A stretch of 64,000 nt of DNA from Mesostigma viride (taxonomy: Eukaryota > Streptophyta > Mesostigmatophyceae > Mesostigmatales > Mesostigmataceae), in the NCBI GenBank assembly GCA_009746045.1, contig RPFO01002272.1:125001-189000 (forward strand), in the 5' to 3' direction. Below are positions 1 through 10,207 of the stretch, one piece after another (position 1 is the stretch's first letter; the number at the start of each line of letters is the position of its first letter). The translations under genes were made by a program, and so were the position numbers. Under the pieces are notes generated by a model that worked only from the letters and a program-made list of their open reading frames with translations, made no database searches and was not told the origin of the DNA.

Positions 1-724
1 CTTGTTAGAAGAGACAGCCCCCTTGGGCCACGCGGCATGCCAACCTGACATCATTATGTTCATCGTGTGATGATGCGTGGCGTTAGGTATGGAGTAAGGC
101 ACTTGGCTTTCGGACTAAGGCACCCATGTGGACCAAACCTGCGTCGTTTGCGTGCCTTTGCCTGCAGCGCACTGTCCCCGCTCAGCAGCGAGCCTGGCAC
201 ATCCGTGCCCGGCGCTGACAATCGCATCCCTGGCAGCCGCACCACCGGCAGCGGCTTTGCGAGCTGCCCCGGTCCCAACAGCGGGGCTGGCGTCGCGCCC
301 GCGCCTGGGCTCAGCCCCCCCCAACGGCCGCCTTACCGACTGTCCCGTGCGCAAGGTAATTGCTTGTTAGAAGAGACAGCCCCCTTGGGCCACGCGGCAT
401 GCCAACCTGACATCATTATGTTCATCGTGTGATGATGCGTGGCGTTAGGTATGGAGTAAAGCACTTGGCTTTCGGACTAAGGCACCCATGTGGACCAAAC
501 CTGCGTCGTTTGCGTGCCTTTGCCTGCAGCGCACTGTCCCCGCTCAGCAGCGAGCCTGGCACATCCGTGCCCGGCGCTGACAATCGCATCCCTGGCAGCC
601 GCACCAGCGGCAGCGGCTTTGCGAGCTGCCCCGGTCCCAACAGCGGGGCTGGCGTCGCGCCCGCGCCGGGGCTCAGCCCCCCCCAACGGCCGCCTTACTG
701 ACTGCCCCGTGCGCAAGGTAATTG
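1..724. repeat. Tandem duplication of a 362-bp unit
   Basis: Two nearly identical head-to-tail copies (1-362 and 363-724) each begin CTTGTTAGAAGAGACAGCCC and differ at only a few positions. A third copy starts at 725 but diverges after about 12 bases. Open frames run through the units on both strands, but they match nothing I recognise and follow the GC-rich composition, so I do not call them genes. Confidence 0.9.
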
Positions 725-736
725 CTTGTTAGAAGA

Positions 737-1078
737 ATGCGCGCATCATGTGTTGATGCGCCTCTCGATTACATGACCCCATGAAATTAGTTTGGTGTAT
801 AAATATACATATAATTTAATGTTGTATGCATCAAATAAGGGGTTAGTTAGCCTCTCACCGTCTCAAGTAACCCAGTGGGTGAACGGTTAATGGGTCGGCT
901 ACGGTTATTGGGTTGTTTTATAGGGTCCCGAGGTTAAGGTTGATAAACGTTGCTCGAACTCATTCCATGTTGTTTGCTGTCTCACTTAGTCTTGTTCACA
1001 CACTACACTTGCTATTGTGTCTCATTGCACAGGGACGCTCCACGGGACATAGGAGGGGATTGCGATCTTGCCAAGAAT
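737..1078. other. Interval without a recognisable gene
   Basis: AT-rich sequence leads into the transposase fragment. The frame of that fragment stays open upstream to about 950 with no ATG before 1,079, so an unseen 5' exon may join here. I see nothing else. Confidence 0.5.
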
Positions 1079-1564
1079 ATGCCGACGGGGCCTTGGGAAT
1101 CCTGGGTCGCCGCTCGTGCCGCAATTCAATCATGGGCTGATCATGGTGAGCATGGAGCCTTCGCGTTATGCGCCCGCTACGTGGCTCAGAGCAGAACAGA
1201 GCGCCGGGAATTCTGGTGCGATGGTTGCGGTGTAGCTAATCATCAAGGCAAAAAACAGACAACATCCAAGAAGACGAATTGTGAGTGGCGAGTTGTGATT
1301 GCAAAGCGGAAGGATGGGATGTTTTATGTCACAAAATACCCATTGCCCGTGACAAGCCTAAAGCCAGGGCACCTTCCCACTGGCCACAATCATGAGCTAA
1401 GACGTCCCGGGACCATTGCTGCTCTCTTGGACCCCATGCTTCGAAAGCTGCCTGATGAGGTGAAGGCAAGGATATTGTTGTGCAGGAAGAGCGGGGTCGA
1501 CCTGCCAACAATCCTGACAATGATCGATAAGGAATTTGGGGAAAACCGCACGAGCATGAATTAA
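1079..1564 (+). pseudogene. MULE/FAR1-type transposase, N-terminal fragment
   Basis: The 161-residue frame has the layout of the WRKY-GCM1/FAR1 zinc finger at the N-terminus of Mutator-like transposases: an FWCDGCG motif, then TNCEW about 20 residues on, then a GHNHEL motif completing a C-C-H-x-H set. The region after the finger (LRKLPDEVKARILLCRKSG, then DKEFGENRTSM) resembles the helical stretch that precedes the DDE catalytic domain in this family. A TAA stops the frame there, and the next codons still read WIKIF, so the stop is probably a nonsense change. No catalytic domain follows. The start is the first in-frame ATG, but the frame is open to about 950. The family call rests on motif layout only. 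Confidence 0.6.
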
Positions 1565-2916
1565 TGGATTAAAATATTTACTCATATAATTTTAACACCT
1601 AAAAAGTGATTTCAGTCGTCGCATGCAATGTTGGGCTACCACCTCTTTTGTTTTGGAATTTTGGCACAGTATCGAGAAAGAGGTAATTCCAAAGTTTGCC
1701 AATGACTGCATGGTCTCGGAGCTAAACCAAGAGTTGTGTGTACGACCCTCATTTGTCGTGGCATGATCCACGTAGGGTCTGAGTACAAGGCTAACCAGGA
1801 CAGTCATAATGCGTACACTCTATGCTCCTAGTACTTGTTGATATTGACATATTCTCCAGATTTCTGGCCTGCGCCGGTAGTCGCTTTGATATTGCATTCA
1901 TTATGCTCACGTGATGCATGTCACGATAATATTATACTGTCTAACGTATTAGTTGCATTGAATTGAAACGTTACTCCGTTGGGAGATCACGTAACACATG
2001 TCCGGTAGTCTGTAATATTAAGGCAGATGGTGCGCAAGGATAGATGGCAAGTAGTGATGAAGGAGACCACCCCCAAGTCTGTGGGGGCTCCGCGTGTGAC
2101 CAAGTATGGCATTCATAGCGATTCGGGCCGCGGTGCCCACACCCCTGTAACTAGGACCTAGATAGCTTATACCATCCATTCCATCCCATGTTCCCCTCCC
2201 ACTGAGGACTTATGCTCACGTGACGCAGTCACGTGTCTATTAATTAATTAATTAATGTCCGGTAGGGGCACCTCGGGTAACCCGCTACGGTCGGCACAGT
2301 GCCACCGGCCGCGGGGCCCACAATCCTGCTACCCGTGCTTAGATAGTTTCTTTCGCATGTCATCCATTCCCTTCATGAGGATACTGCTCACGCAGTCACG
2401 TGGTATTAATTAATTAATTAAATGTCCGTGAGAGGGGGTACATGGTCTATAAGCGTGCTAAGCAACAACCTGCAAATGATGTAAACTTAATAATGCTCAC
2501 GTGATGTTTGTTAATTATAATATTGATAATTGTCTCTTGTTCACGTGGTGCAGTCACGTTCTTATCGCACGCAATTGATAGCACTGTTACGAGTTAACCC
2601 ACCTCTATGTGAGAACCTGTACGTCTCCACCGTTGGCACTCGAATGGTACCTATCACCACTAAAGATGATTTAGAGGAATCGTTCGCGACAGCTAGATTG
2701 CAATGAAGCTTGATACATGTTCAGCTGCAATAAAACACATTTCCCAATTAACACAAGCAACAGCTATTGTGTGGGTCGACAACAACCAACTAACTATGAG
2801 CCCAACTCGAACGTATCGACGTTGGCTAGACTGCCATTATTGTTCTCACGACAGACCATACATTGAGGTGCTCACAGAACGCTGGCACCAAGGGCAGAGG
2901 ACATACAGGTAAAAAC
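1565..2916. other. AT-rich interval with repeated CACGTG palindromes and TTAA runs
   Basis: There is no credible gene. The motif GCTCACGTGA, followed by GCA(G/T)TCACG, recurs near 1,908, 2,212, 2,386, 2,494 and 2,539. Two copies (about 2,213 and 2,386) are followed by TATTAATTAATTAATTAA and then ATGTCCG, which marks them as members of one dispersed repeat. A hairpin CTCCGTTGGGAG at 1,974-1,985 matches the 3'-end hairpin of the retroposon family described below. Confidence 0.55.
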
Positions 2917-3732
2917 CATGACATGAGTAGGAACGGGCATGGCATGACTAGGAACGTGTACAGCATGACTAGGAACGGGTATGGCATGACTAGGAAGTAG
3001 GAACAGGTATGGCATGACTAGGAAAGAGCATGGCATGACTAGGAACGGGCATGGCATGACTAGGAACGGGTGTGGCATGACTAGGAACGTGTACAACATG
3101 ACTAGGAACGGGTATGGCATGACTAGGAATGAGTATGTCATGACTCGGAACGGGTATGGCATGACTCGGAACGACCATGGCATGACTAGGAACGGGTACA
3201 GCATGACTAGGAACGGGTATGGCATGACTAGGAATGAGTATGTCATGACTCGGAACGGGTATGGCATGACTCGGAACGACCATGGCATGACTAGGAACGG
3301 GTATGGCATGACTAGGAACGGGTGTGGCATGACTAGGAGCGTGTACAGCATGACTAGGAACGGGTATGGCATGACTAGGAACGGGTATGGCATGACTAGG
3401 AACGGGTATGGCATGACTAGGAACGGGCATGGCATGACTAGGAACGGGTGTGGCATGACTAGGAACGGGCATGGCATGACTAGGAACGGCCATGGCATGA
3501 CTAGGAACGGGCATGGCATGACTAGGAACGGGTATGGCATGACTAGGAACGGGTATGGCATGACTAGGAACGGGTATGGCATGACTAGGAACGGGCATGG
3601 CATGACTAGTAACGAGTATGGCATGACTAGGAACGGGCATGGCATGACTAGGAACGGGTATGGCATGACTCGGAACGACCATGGCATGACTAGGAACGGC
3701 CATGGCATGACTAGGAACGGGTATGGCATGAC
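2917..3732. repeat. 21-bp minisatellite, left block
   Basis: About 39 units of a 21-bp repeat beginning GGCATGACTAGGAACGG. Because 21 is divisible by three, frames stay open on both strands (for example MTRNGYG repeats), but this is a consequence of periodicity. Variants carry ACTCGG or GACCAT substitutions. Confidence 0.95.
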
Positions 3733-4175
3733 GTGGCCCACGCGCATGTGCGCCCATAATGGCCCCCATGGATGATGCTTTCAGTATTTAGCCGCGCCCA
3801 GCCTACAATGGGACCTCCCATGGATGATGCATTAAGAATTTAGCCATGCGATGCCTATGCAGGGAGTTACTCTCTGCTGAGATGCCATGTGTACACCAGC
3901 TATAGCCTAGCCACATACCCTCCACCCCATATGTCATGCAGGCCTTCTAGGCCCTCTCCTCAAGCCCCCCCTGGGTGCCTGTGCTTGTTAAGGAGGCATG
4001 AACCATCATGGCGGTGCAGGTGCACCTTGTGCACCCAGAGCAGGTGACAGTTGTACATCCTCCACCTGCAGGTTGTAGCCCTGATTGTATTACAAACCCA
4101 TAGATGCCCCTTTCTCAGGGCTATGTGTTACATATGCTCCCAACGGAGCTATCATTTTAATTAATTAATTAATTA
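3733..4175 (+). mobile_element. 443-bp retroposon copy inserted in the 21-bp minisatellite
   Basis: The element interrupts the 21-bp array and is flanked on both sides by ATGGCATGAC (3,723-3,732 and 4,176-4,185), a 10-bp target duplication. It starts GTGGCCCACGCG and ends with the hairpin CTCCCAACGGAG (4,137-4,148) followed by a run of TTAATTAA repeats. The same sequence forms the 3' part of the larger minus-strand element at 19,628-21,780, and a partial copy lies at 44,370-44,575. The simple-repeat tail, the 5' truncation relative to the longer copy and the target duplication point to target-primed reverse transcription. Confidence 0.85.
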
Positions 4176-4285
4176 ATGGCATGACTAGGAACGGGAGTGA
4201 CATGACTAGGAACGACCATGGCATGACTCGGAACGACCATGGCATGACTAGGAAGGAGCATGGCATGACTAGGAACGGGTATGGC
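4176..4285. repeat. 21-bp minisatellite, right block
   Basis: Five more units of the array at 2,917-3,732 continue in the same phase and orientation after the inserted retroposon. The two blocks were one array before the insertion. Confidence 0.92.
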
Positions 4286-6323
4286 GGCCAAGCACGTGGG
4301 CGGGTTCGTGCTATTCGTACCGTTGATGCTGAAGAGTCACAGGTATCGTTGGAACGGAACGGTCCAGGGGTCGCAGGCGGTTCTTCCCGGGACTGATCTT
4401 CCAGCGCTGCAAGAAAATCACGAACATGTCCCTGGTTGGGTAAAGAAAGCAGGCAAACCCCGACCGGCCGACCGCGTCCCCACCGTGCATGTACCTTGGT
4501 AAGACGTACGTAAGGTTCTGTGGGCTGAACTGACCGCGCTTCAAGAATATGACGATTTGAAGCCACTATGAAGGTATATGCAAACCATGTCGGCGTCATC
4601 CGCTCGACCCCTCTTACTCAGATATAGTTGGATATGCAGCATAAAAAGCAACGGGGAGAAATTGTCAATGACTATGATCCCCCAACTGTGGGTGTTAGGA
4701 AATAGAAAAAGCATGGCAGGCATAGCTTGCGTGCAACATTGGGGGTCGGAAATTCTAGTCGGGGGGGTCAGTGGACTCCAACGTGGACTCGAGACTCAGA
4801 TTGATTGATTATTGAGGGTAAACTGCACGACTACAGGCTCTTTGCGCGCGCCACATGTTAAGTAATCATGCCATCAGCTGCCATTTTGAACGCATCATAA
4901 GGAAACCCGTCGGGTTAAAAACTAAGATCTAAACGGCCATCACCACTCGCATCGACGACGAAATTCGGCTAAGTCCAAAGGCAGCCGATACGATTTACGT
5001 CGTTTGCAGTTTTACGCGCCAGCCTTGCGCACGCTGCCGCGCCGCGCCCAGCCACGATGCACTCCCAGCCTTGCGCACTCCCAGCCTCGCGCACTCCCCA
5101 GCCTTGCGCACGCCAGCCTTGCGCACGCTGCGCCGCGCCCAGCCTTGTGCATCGTCTGAAGAAATCAGTGTCTGATGTTTACAAAAACTCTTTTTTTTTT
5201 ACGTCTGGGCGTCGCCTTTTTTTTTTTGTGCGCGTTTCTGACCGTTGGATCGGCGCTAAGCAACCCAGCTTTTTGGGAGCGCTGGTGGAATCTTCCGTCC
5301 GCCAGCATCCACGACGGATCTATTGTTGTGGTGGTGGTGTTCCCACACGGCAGCGGGAACGATTCCCTCTGGTTAACGGCGGAATCTTCCGTTACAACAC
5401 TTGGCTTCATACACTTAAATGTACCCGGGGATTTAGGGCACCGGCTACAGTCAGTCAGCTGTATGGGCGCGGGAGCGGGAGCGGGATACGGAAAGATTCC
5501 ACCAGGTTCTTGTCAACCGCAGAATCTTCCGTATCGGGACTTACTATGCGTCCGGGGACTCCCTGGGATTCGCCGCTCATGGGCCGCGCAGAATCTATAG
5601 TGGCCGGGGGCCGTATATACATGGAGCCGCGGATTTGAGTACCGGTGGTACTTATCGGGGCAATGTGACGTGGACCAACTAACAAGGGCCCGGATAGTTA
5701 CGAAACCGGAATACCTAAATCCTGTCAGAAGACGTCCCTGGATTCATGTAGACGGATGGCTGCAACGGGATTCTAGCCTTGCATTCACTTAATTGCCGTA
5801 CACCCCTAATAGATTCCAAACTTCCGCACCAGCAAATCTGCCCAAATCTGATTCCTTCTCTGGTGATGACGGATGGACCGGATAGATGCCCAGCTTCGTG
5901 GAATCGCAAACTACAGGTTGATACACAACTGTGGGTTATTCAGGAAGATCCTGGATCCCTGGGTCATGAATCCTCCATCGCAGCGGCAGGCCCAGGGCGG
6001 CGAAGCGTTGAGGACCCGCGACGAGATGCCAGGGTGCAGGCTAAGGTCAAGATTGCGTAACCGTCATTAAGATCTGAAATCTACGGCTGTCGCGCCCCAA
6101 GAACCTGGGATTCACTACGCCCCAACCACCTGGCACTAAACACTACGTTTCCATGTTTCGGAGCTCCAAACCCGAGTAGATCCAGGGTAGATCCGATTCT
6201 TTGAGTGGCGACTTCTAAGTGTGCGAATTCTAAGACTTACAGAGAAGATTCTATCTCTTAGATCACCGAAATCTGTCAAATATCCTTAGATTCCGGTCCG
6301 TGGGCTAAAAAAGTGGACAAGCC
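4286..6323. other. Gene-poor interval
   Basis: I find no protein I recognise. There are homopolymer T runs near 5,190-5,225. Degenerate repeats carry GGAATCTTCC or AGAATCTTCC (5,287-5,296, 5,381-5,390, 5,521-5,530), each followed by CGT. The open frames are short and lack family motifs. Confidence 0.5.
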
Positions 6324-6469
6324 GCTTTACTCACTGGACCCTCGTGCGGAAAGCAATTTGTCGCCACTCGGTCTGCTTTTCGCACCACTCGGGCCGCCGG
6401 CCCTCGTGGGCGAAAAGCAGCCCGCGTGGCGACAAATTGCTTTCCGCACTCGGGTCCAGTGAGTAAAGC
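6324..6469. repeat. 146-bp near-perfect inverted repeat (hairpin)
   Basis: The left arm begins GCTTTACTCACTGGACCC and the right arm ends with its reverse complement. The 73-base arms differ at only a few positions, mainly TCG versus CGA or GCG steps, around a GC-rich centre. It has the form of a palindromic MITE or a long hairpin RNA precursor. I see no convincing target duplication. Confidence 0.9.
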
Positions 6470-7015
6470 TCTACTTTTCATCGCATTTATCACATCAATC
6501 CGACGCCGCGCCAAAGTGTCCGCGGCAAATCCGGGGTGAAATTGACGAAATTCGGTGCGCGCGGGAGATGTTGAGTGCAAATTTCATTGCGAAGGCTATG
6601 GTGGCGTGAAAATTTACTGTGCACGGATTACGAAGCCATTTTGTACCGGATTTCGCTTGTTCGATCGGCATTGACGTAAGGAAATTTATTCTGCAAAAAA
6701 AAGGTCGGTAAACAGTTTTTTTTTGTGTGTGTGCGAGGGCAAACACGCAGCAGTGGCCAGTTTCGCGCGCCGAGCGCAGCCACCCCTGCGTGTTCAAGGT
6801 AATGGCTAGCACAGATTAGACGCTACTGGTGGGAGGGCACACTTTCGAACGATTCCTGATATCATTTCGAAGAAATCCAGCACAGCGATTCTCTTAATTT
6901 TGCGTTTCCATGTTGCACGCAATTTTCCCGTAAAAGTCAGATTTATAGGAGCGCTGACAGGGGCAAAAATGCATGTCATGGATTTAATCGCTTTTACCCC
7001 TTTTTTTGCAGCTTT

Positions 7016-7138
7016 ATGACTTCCCTTGGGCAGAGCAACATCGTCAGCTGCATAACCTGCGGGCGGGGCTCGCTGCCGACGTCGCTGGTGTGCCCGGGGT
7101 GCGGGAGAACCACCATCTACTGGTTTCTATCGTCGTAA
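7016..7138 (+). CDS. Small zinc-ribbon-like protein (possibly a last exon)
   Basis: This 40-residue frame begins at an ATG six bases after a strong splice acceptor (CCTTTTTTTGCAG). It contains two paired-cysteine knuckles, SCITCGRG and VCPGCGRT, separated by 12 residues, as in a minimal four-cysteine zinc ribbon, and ends FLSS then TAA. Such folds occur in RNA polymerase subunits and many small DNA- or RNA-binding proteins, but nothing more specific is visible. The upstream acceptor suggests it may be the final exon of a longer gene whose earlier exons I could not find. It could also be a free microprotein or a fossil of a mobile element. Confidence 0.4.
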   Translation: MTSLGQSNIVSCITCGRGSLPTSLVCPGCGRTTIYWFLSS

Positions 7139-7492
7139 CCCGCTTTCTTGTCGTAATTAACCGGCGTAGTCTAGTGGTTTAAGCGTCCGGCGACGGGCGA
7201 AACGAACTCTTACCCTGACGCCATGGCCTGAGAAGGCACTCCGAGAAGGACTGGGGCGGGCGGGCTAAATAAAACGCGACAGTGCCCGCACCCCGCCGGC
7301 TCACCCCGGCGAACAAGACAAAGCGCACTGTTCCCCCCCTGGGCCCATCGCTGCCGTCGCCGGGCGGCACGTTGGGGAGGCGGCTCCTTCTCCCTTTTTT
7401 GGTGCCTGTTGCATCATTTTGAACCCCTGGCCAACGGAGGCATGTTCATGAATGAGTGGATGCATGCATGAATGAATGGATGCATGAATCAT
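7139..7492. other. Interval without a gene
   Basis: A GGCGTAGTCTAGTGG stretch at about 7,162 resembles a tRNA A-box, but no B-box or cloverleaf follows. The right end passes through ATGAATG-type repeats into the AGGG array. Confidence 0.5.
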
Positions 7493-8211
7493 GGGGGGAG
7501 GGAGGGAGGGAGGGCGGGCGGGAGGGAGGGAGGGAGGGAGGAGGGAGGGAGGGAGGAGGGAGGGAGGGAGGGAGGGAGGGAGGGAGGGAGGAGGGAGGGA
7601 GGGAGGGAGGGAGGGAGGGAGGGAGGGAGGGAGGGAGGGAGGGAGGGAGGGAGGGAGGGAGGGAGGGAGGGAGGGAGGGAGGGAGGAGGGAGGGGAGGGA
7701 GGGAGGGAGGGAGGGAGGGAGGGAGGGAGGGAGGGAGGGAGGGAGGGAGGGGAGGGAGGGAGGGAGGGAGGGAGGGAGGGAGGGAGGGAGGGAGGGAGGG
7801 AGGGAGGAGGGAGGGAGGGAGGGAGGGAGGGAGGGAGGAGGGAGGGAGGGAGGGAGGGAGGGAGGAGGAGGGAGGGAGGGAGGGAGGGAGGGAGGGAGGG
7901 AGGGAGGGAGGGAGGGAGGGAGGGAGGAGGGAGGGAGGGAGGGAGGGAGGGAGGGAGGGAGGGAGGGAGGGAGGGAGGGAGGGAGGGAGGGAGGGAGGGA
8001 GGAGGGAGGGAGGGAGGGAGGGAGGGAGGGAGGGAGGGAGGGAGGGAGGGAGGGAGGGAGGAGGAGGGAGGGAGGGAGGGAGGAGGGAGGGAGGGAGGGA
8101 GGGAGGGAGGGAGGGAGGGAGGGAGGGAGGAGGGAGGGAGGGAGGGAGGAGGGAGGGAGGGAGGAGGGAGGGAGGGAGGGAGGGAGGGAGGGAGGGAGGG
8201 AGGGAGGAAGG
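7493..8211. repeat. (AGGG)n polypurine array
   Basis: About 700 bp of almost pure GGGA repeats with occasional 3-base units (GGA). The plus strand is entirely purine over most of its length. The long frames on both strands are artefacts of the repeat. Confidence 0.98.
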
Positions 8212-8218
8212 CATGACT

Positions 8219-8229
8219 TTGTGTGTGTG

Positions 8230-8317
<88 letters not shown>

Positions 8318-8319
8318 TG
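8219..8319. repeat. (GTGC)n array
   Basis: About 100 bp of alternating purine-pyrimidine GTGC/GTGT repeats, a sequence type able to form Z-DNA. It directly follows the AGGG array. Confidence 0.97.
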
Positions 8320-8325
8320 GTTATA

Positions 8326-8648
8326 TGGGTGGGTGGGTGGGTGGGTGGGTGGGTGGGTGGGGGTGGGTGGGTGGGTGGGTGGGTGGGTGGGTGGGTGGGT
8401 GGGTGGGTGGGTGGGTGGGTGGGTGGGTGGGTGGGTGGGTGGGTGGGTGGGTGGGTGGGTGGGTGGGTGGGTGGTGTGGTGGGTGGGTGGGTGGGTGGGT
8501 GGTGGGTGGGTGGGTGGTGGGTGGGTGGTGGGTGGGTGGGTGGGTGGGTGGGTGGGTGGGTGGGTGGGTGGGTGGGTGGGTGGGTGGGTGGGTGGGTGGG
8601 TGGGTGGGTGGGTGGGTGGGTGGGTGGGTGGGTGGGTGGGTGGGTGGG
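8326..8648. repeat. (GGGT)n array
   Basis: About 320 bp of GGGT repeats with a few GGT interruptions near 8,472-8,530. The plus strand has regular G3 runs suited to G-quadruplex formation. Confidence 0.98.
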
Positions 8649-8939
8649 GAAGGTGTGCTTTTTATTATGATGATTAGCTAAGTTACGTGTGTGTTGTTGA
8701 TGTACATGTTGACGTTGTATCATGGGCGTGTGCCCCTAAGTCTGCCTTCCTGCAATATCACATAATATATCATCAAGATGTGTTGTTGGGAACCTGACTA
8801 TATATCCCAAACTGGAATGGTTGACTTGCAACTATGGGAGGAAACCCTTGAAAAACAATTACTAGGAACTGCATTTTTTGTGCAATGTTGCTAGCATCTG
8901 TCACCTATTGGTCATGCAAACAGTCTTAATTTCTTGTGG

Positions 8940-9770
8940 GCAGTTAACATAGATGTTTTTATGAGCTGTGCAAAGTTCTAGGCTTAACTGAGTTCATTGA
9001 TATAGGCACCCATGTGTTGGAACCCTTGGAAAACCAAGAAAAACTGCATTTTGTTTTTTTTTTTGCTAGCATCAGTCACCTATTTGTCATCCAACCAGCC
9101 TGAAACTTTGTGGGCATGCTGCATGGGATGTGTTTAGAACATGTGCAAAGTTCAAGCTCCAACTGAGTTCATTTGGTGTCATTATGTATGCATATGTGTG
9201 ATAAAGCCCTTGGAAAACCATGAAAAACTGCATTTTTGGGGTATTTATGCTAGCATTTGTCACCAATTTGTCGTCCAACCAGCCTGAAACTTTGTGGGCA
9301 TGCTGCATGGGATGTGTTTAGAACATGTGCAAAGTTCCAGCTCCAACTGAGCTCATTTGGTGTCATTATGTATGCATATGTGTGATAAAACCCTTGGAAA
9401 ACCATGAAAAACTGCATTTTTGGGGTATTTATGCTAGCATTTGTCATCCAACCAGCCTGAAACTTTGTGGGCATGCTGCATGGGATGTGTTTAGAACATG
9501 TGCAAAGTTCCAGGCCCAACTGAGTTCATTTGGTGTCATTATGTATGCATATGTGTGATAAAACCCTTAAAAAACCATGAAAAACTGCATTTTTTGGGTA
9601 TTTATGCCAGCATTTGTCACCAATTTGTCATCCAACCAGCCTGAAACTTTGTGGGCATGCTGCATGGGATGTGTTTAGAACATGTGCAAAGTTCCAGGCC
9701 CAACTGAGTTCATTTGATGTCATTATATATGCATACATGCCAGAAAGTGCTGAAAATACGGTATTTTTTG
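8940..9770. repeat. Satellite array, unit about 184 bp
   Basis: About four and a half tandem units, recognised by GGGCATGCTGCATGGGATG at about 9,113, 9,297, 9,468 and 9,652 (spacings 184, 171, 184). Each unit contains CAGCCTGAAAC, GAGTTCATTTG, GAAAAACTGCAT and TTGTCACCA in that order. The same order of motifs occurs in the 172-bp satellite further right. Confidence 0.92.
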
Positions 9771-10207
9771 CTAGCAAATGTCACCATGTTACCATGCTGC
9801 CAACTCCCAAAAAATTTTTTGACCACATGGCATCATAAGATATCTGATAAGGAACCTTGGTGCCAAATTTGAGGTCAAACTGACCATTATTCCATCTCCA
9901 AATATTTTCCAGGGGAAGAAAATGGGTTTTCGGATTGATGTGATTTTGTCCTGCAGGCGTAGGATGCGAGCCTGCCGCCTGCTCTGGGTATTCGGGGATG
10001 CTTGCGCAACGCAGAGGCGTAGGAAATCTAGCATGCGTTGTTGGGTGTTGCTAATCTTGCTGCTGAGAGCTGTCGTTCTAGCCCGAGATACCGGCACCAC
10101 CATGTGTCTCAGTCGACTGTTAGGTCGATGCATGGGGGTGGAACGGGACTGTTTAGAGGCTGTCCCCGAAGCCTGTTAGCCGCGAGCCGACGAGGAAGGT
10201 TGTCTAC
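9771..10207. other. Interval without a confident gene
   Basis: This lies 3' of the minus-strand ORF1. A minus-strand frame at about 9,789-10,133 follows it but shows no motif I recognise. It may be decayed element sequence. Confidence 0.4.

Noticed and set aside
2872-3775. Open frames of 250-290 residues over the 21-bp array on both strands
   Set aside because: The period is a multiple of three, so all frames stay open. The peptides are pure repeats, and a retroposon insertion splits the array.
5057-5638. 193-residue frame
   Set aside because: It has no family motif, its composition follows local repeats, and a second frame of similar length overlaps it.
7162-7190. tRNA-like A-box
   Set aside because: There is no B-box, acceptor stem or anticodon arm at the expected distance.
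7446-8723. Frames of over 400 residues in the AGGG, GTGC and GGGT arrays
   Set aside because: They are low-complexity translations of simple repeats, present on both strands at once.
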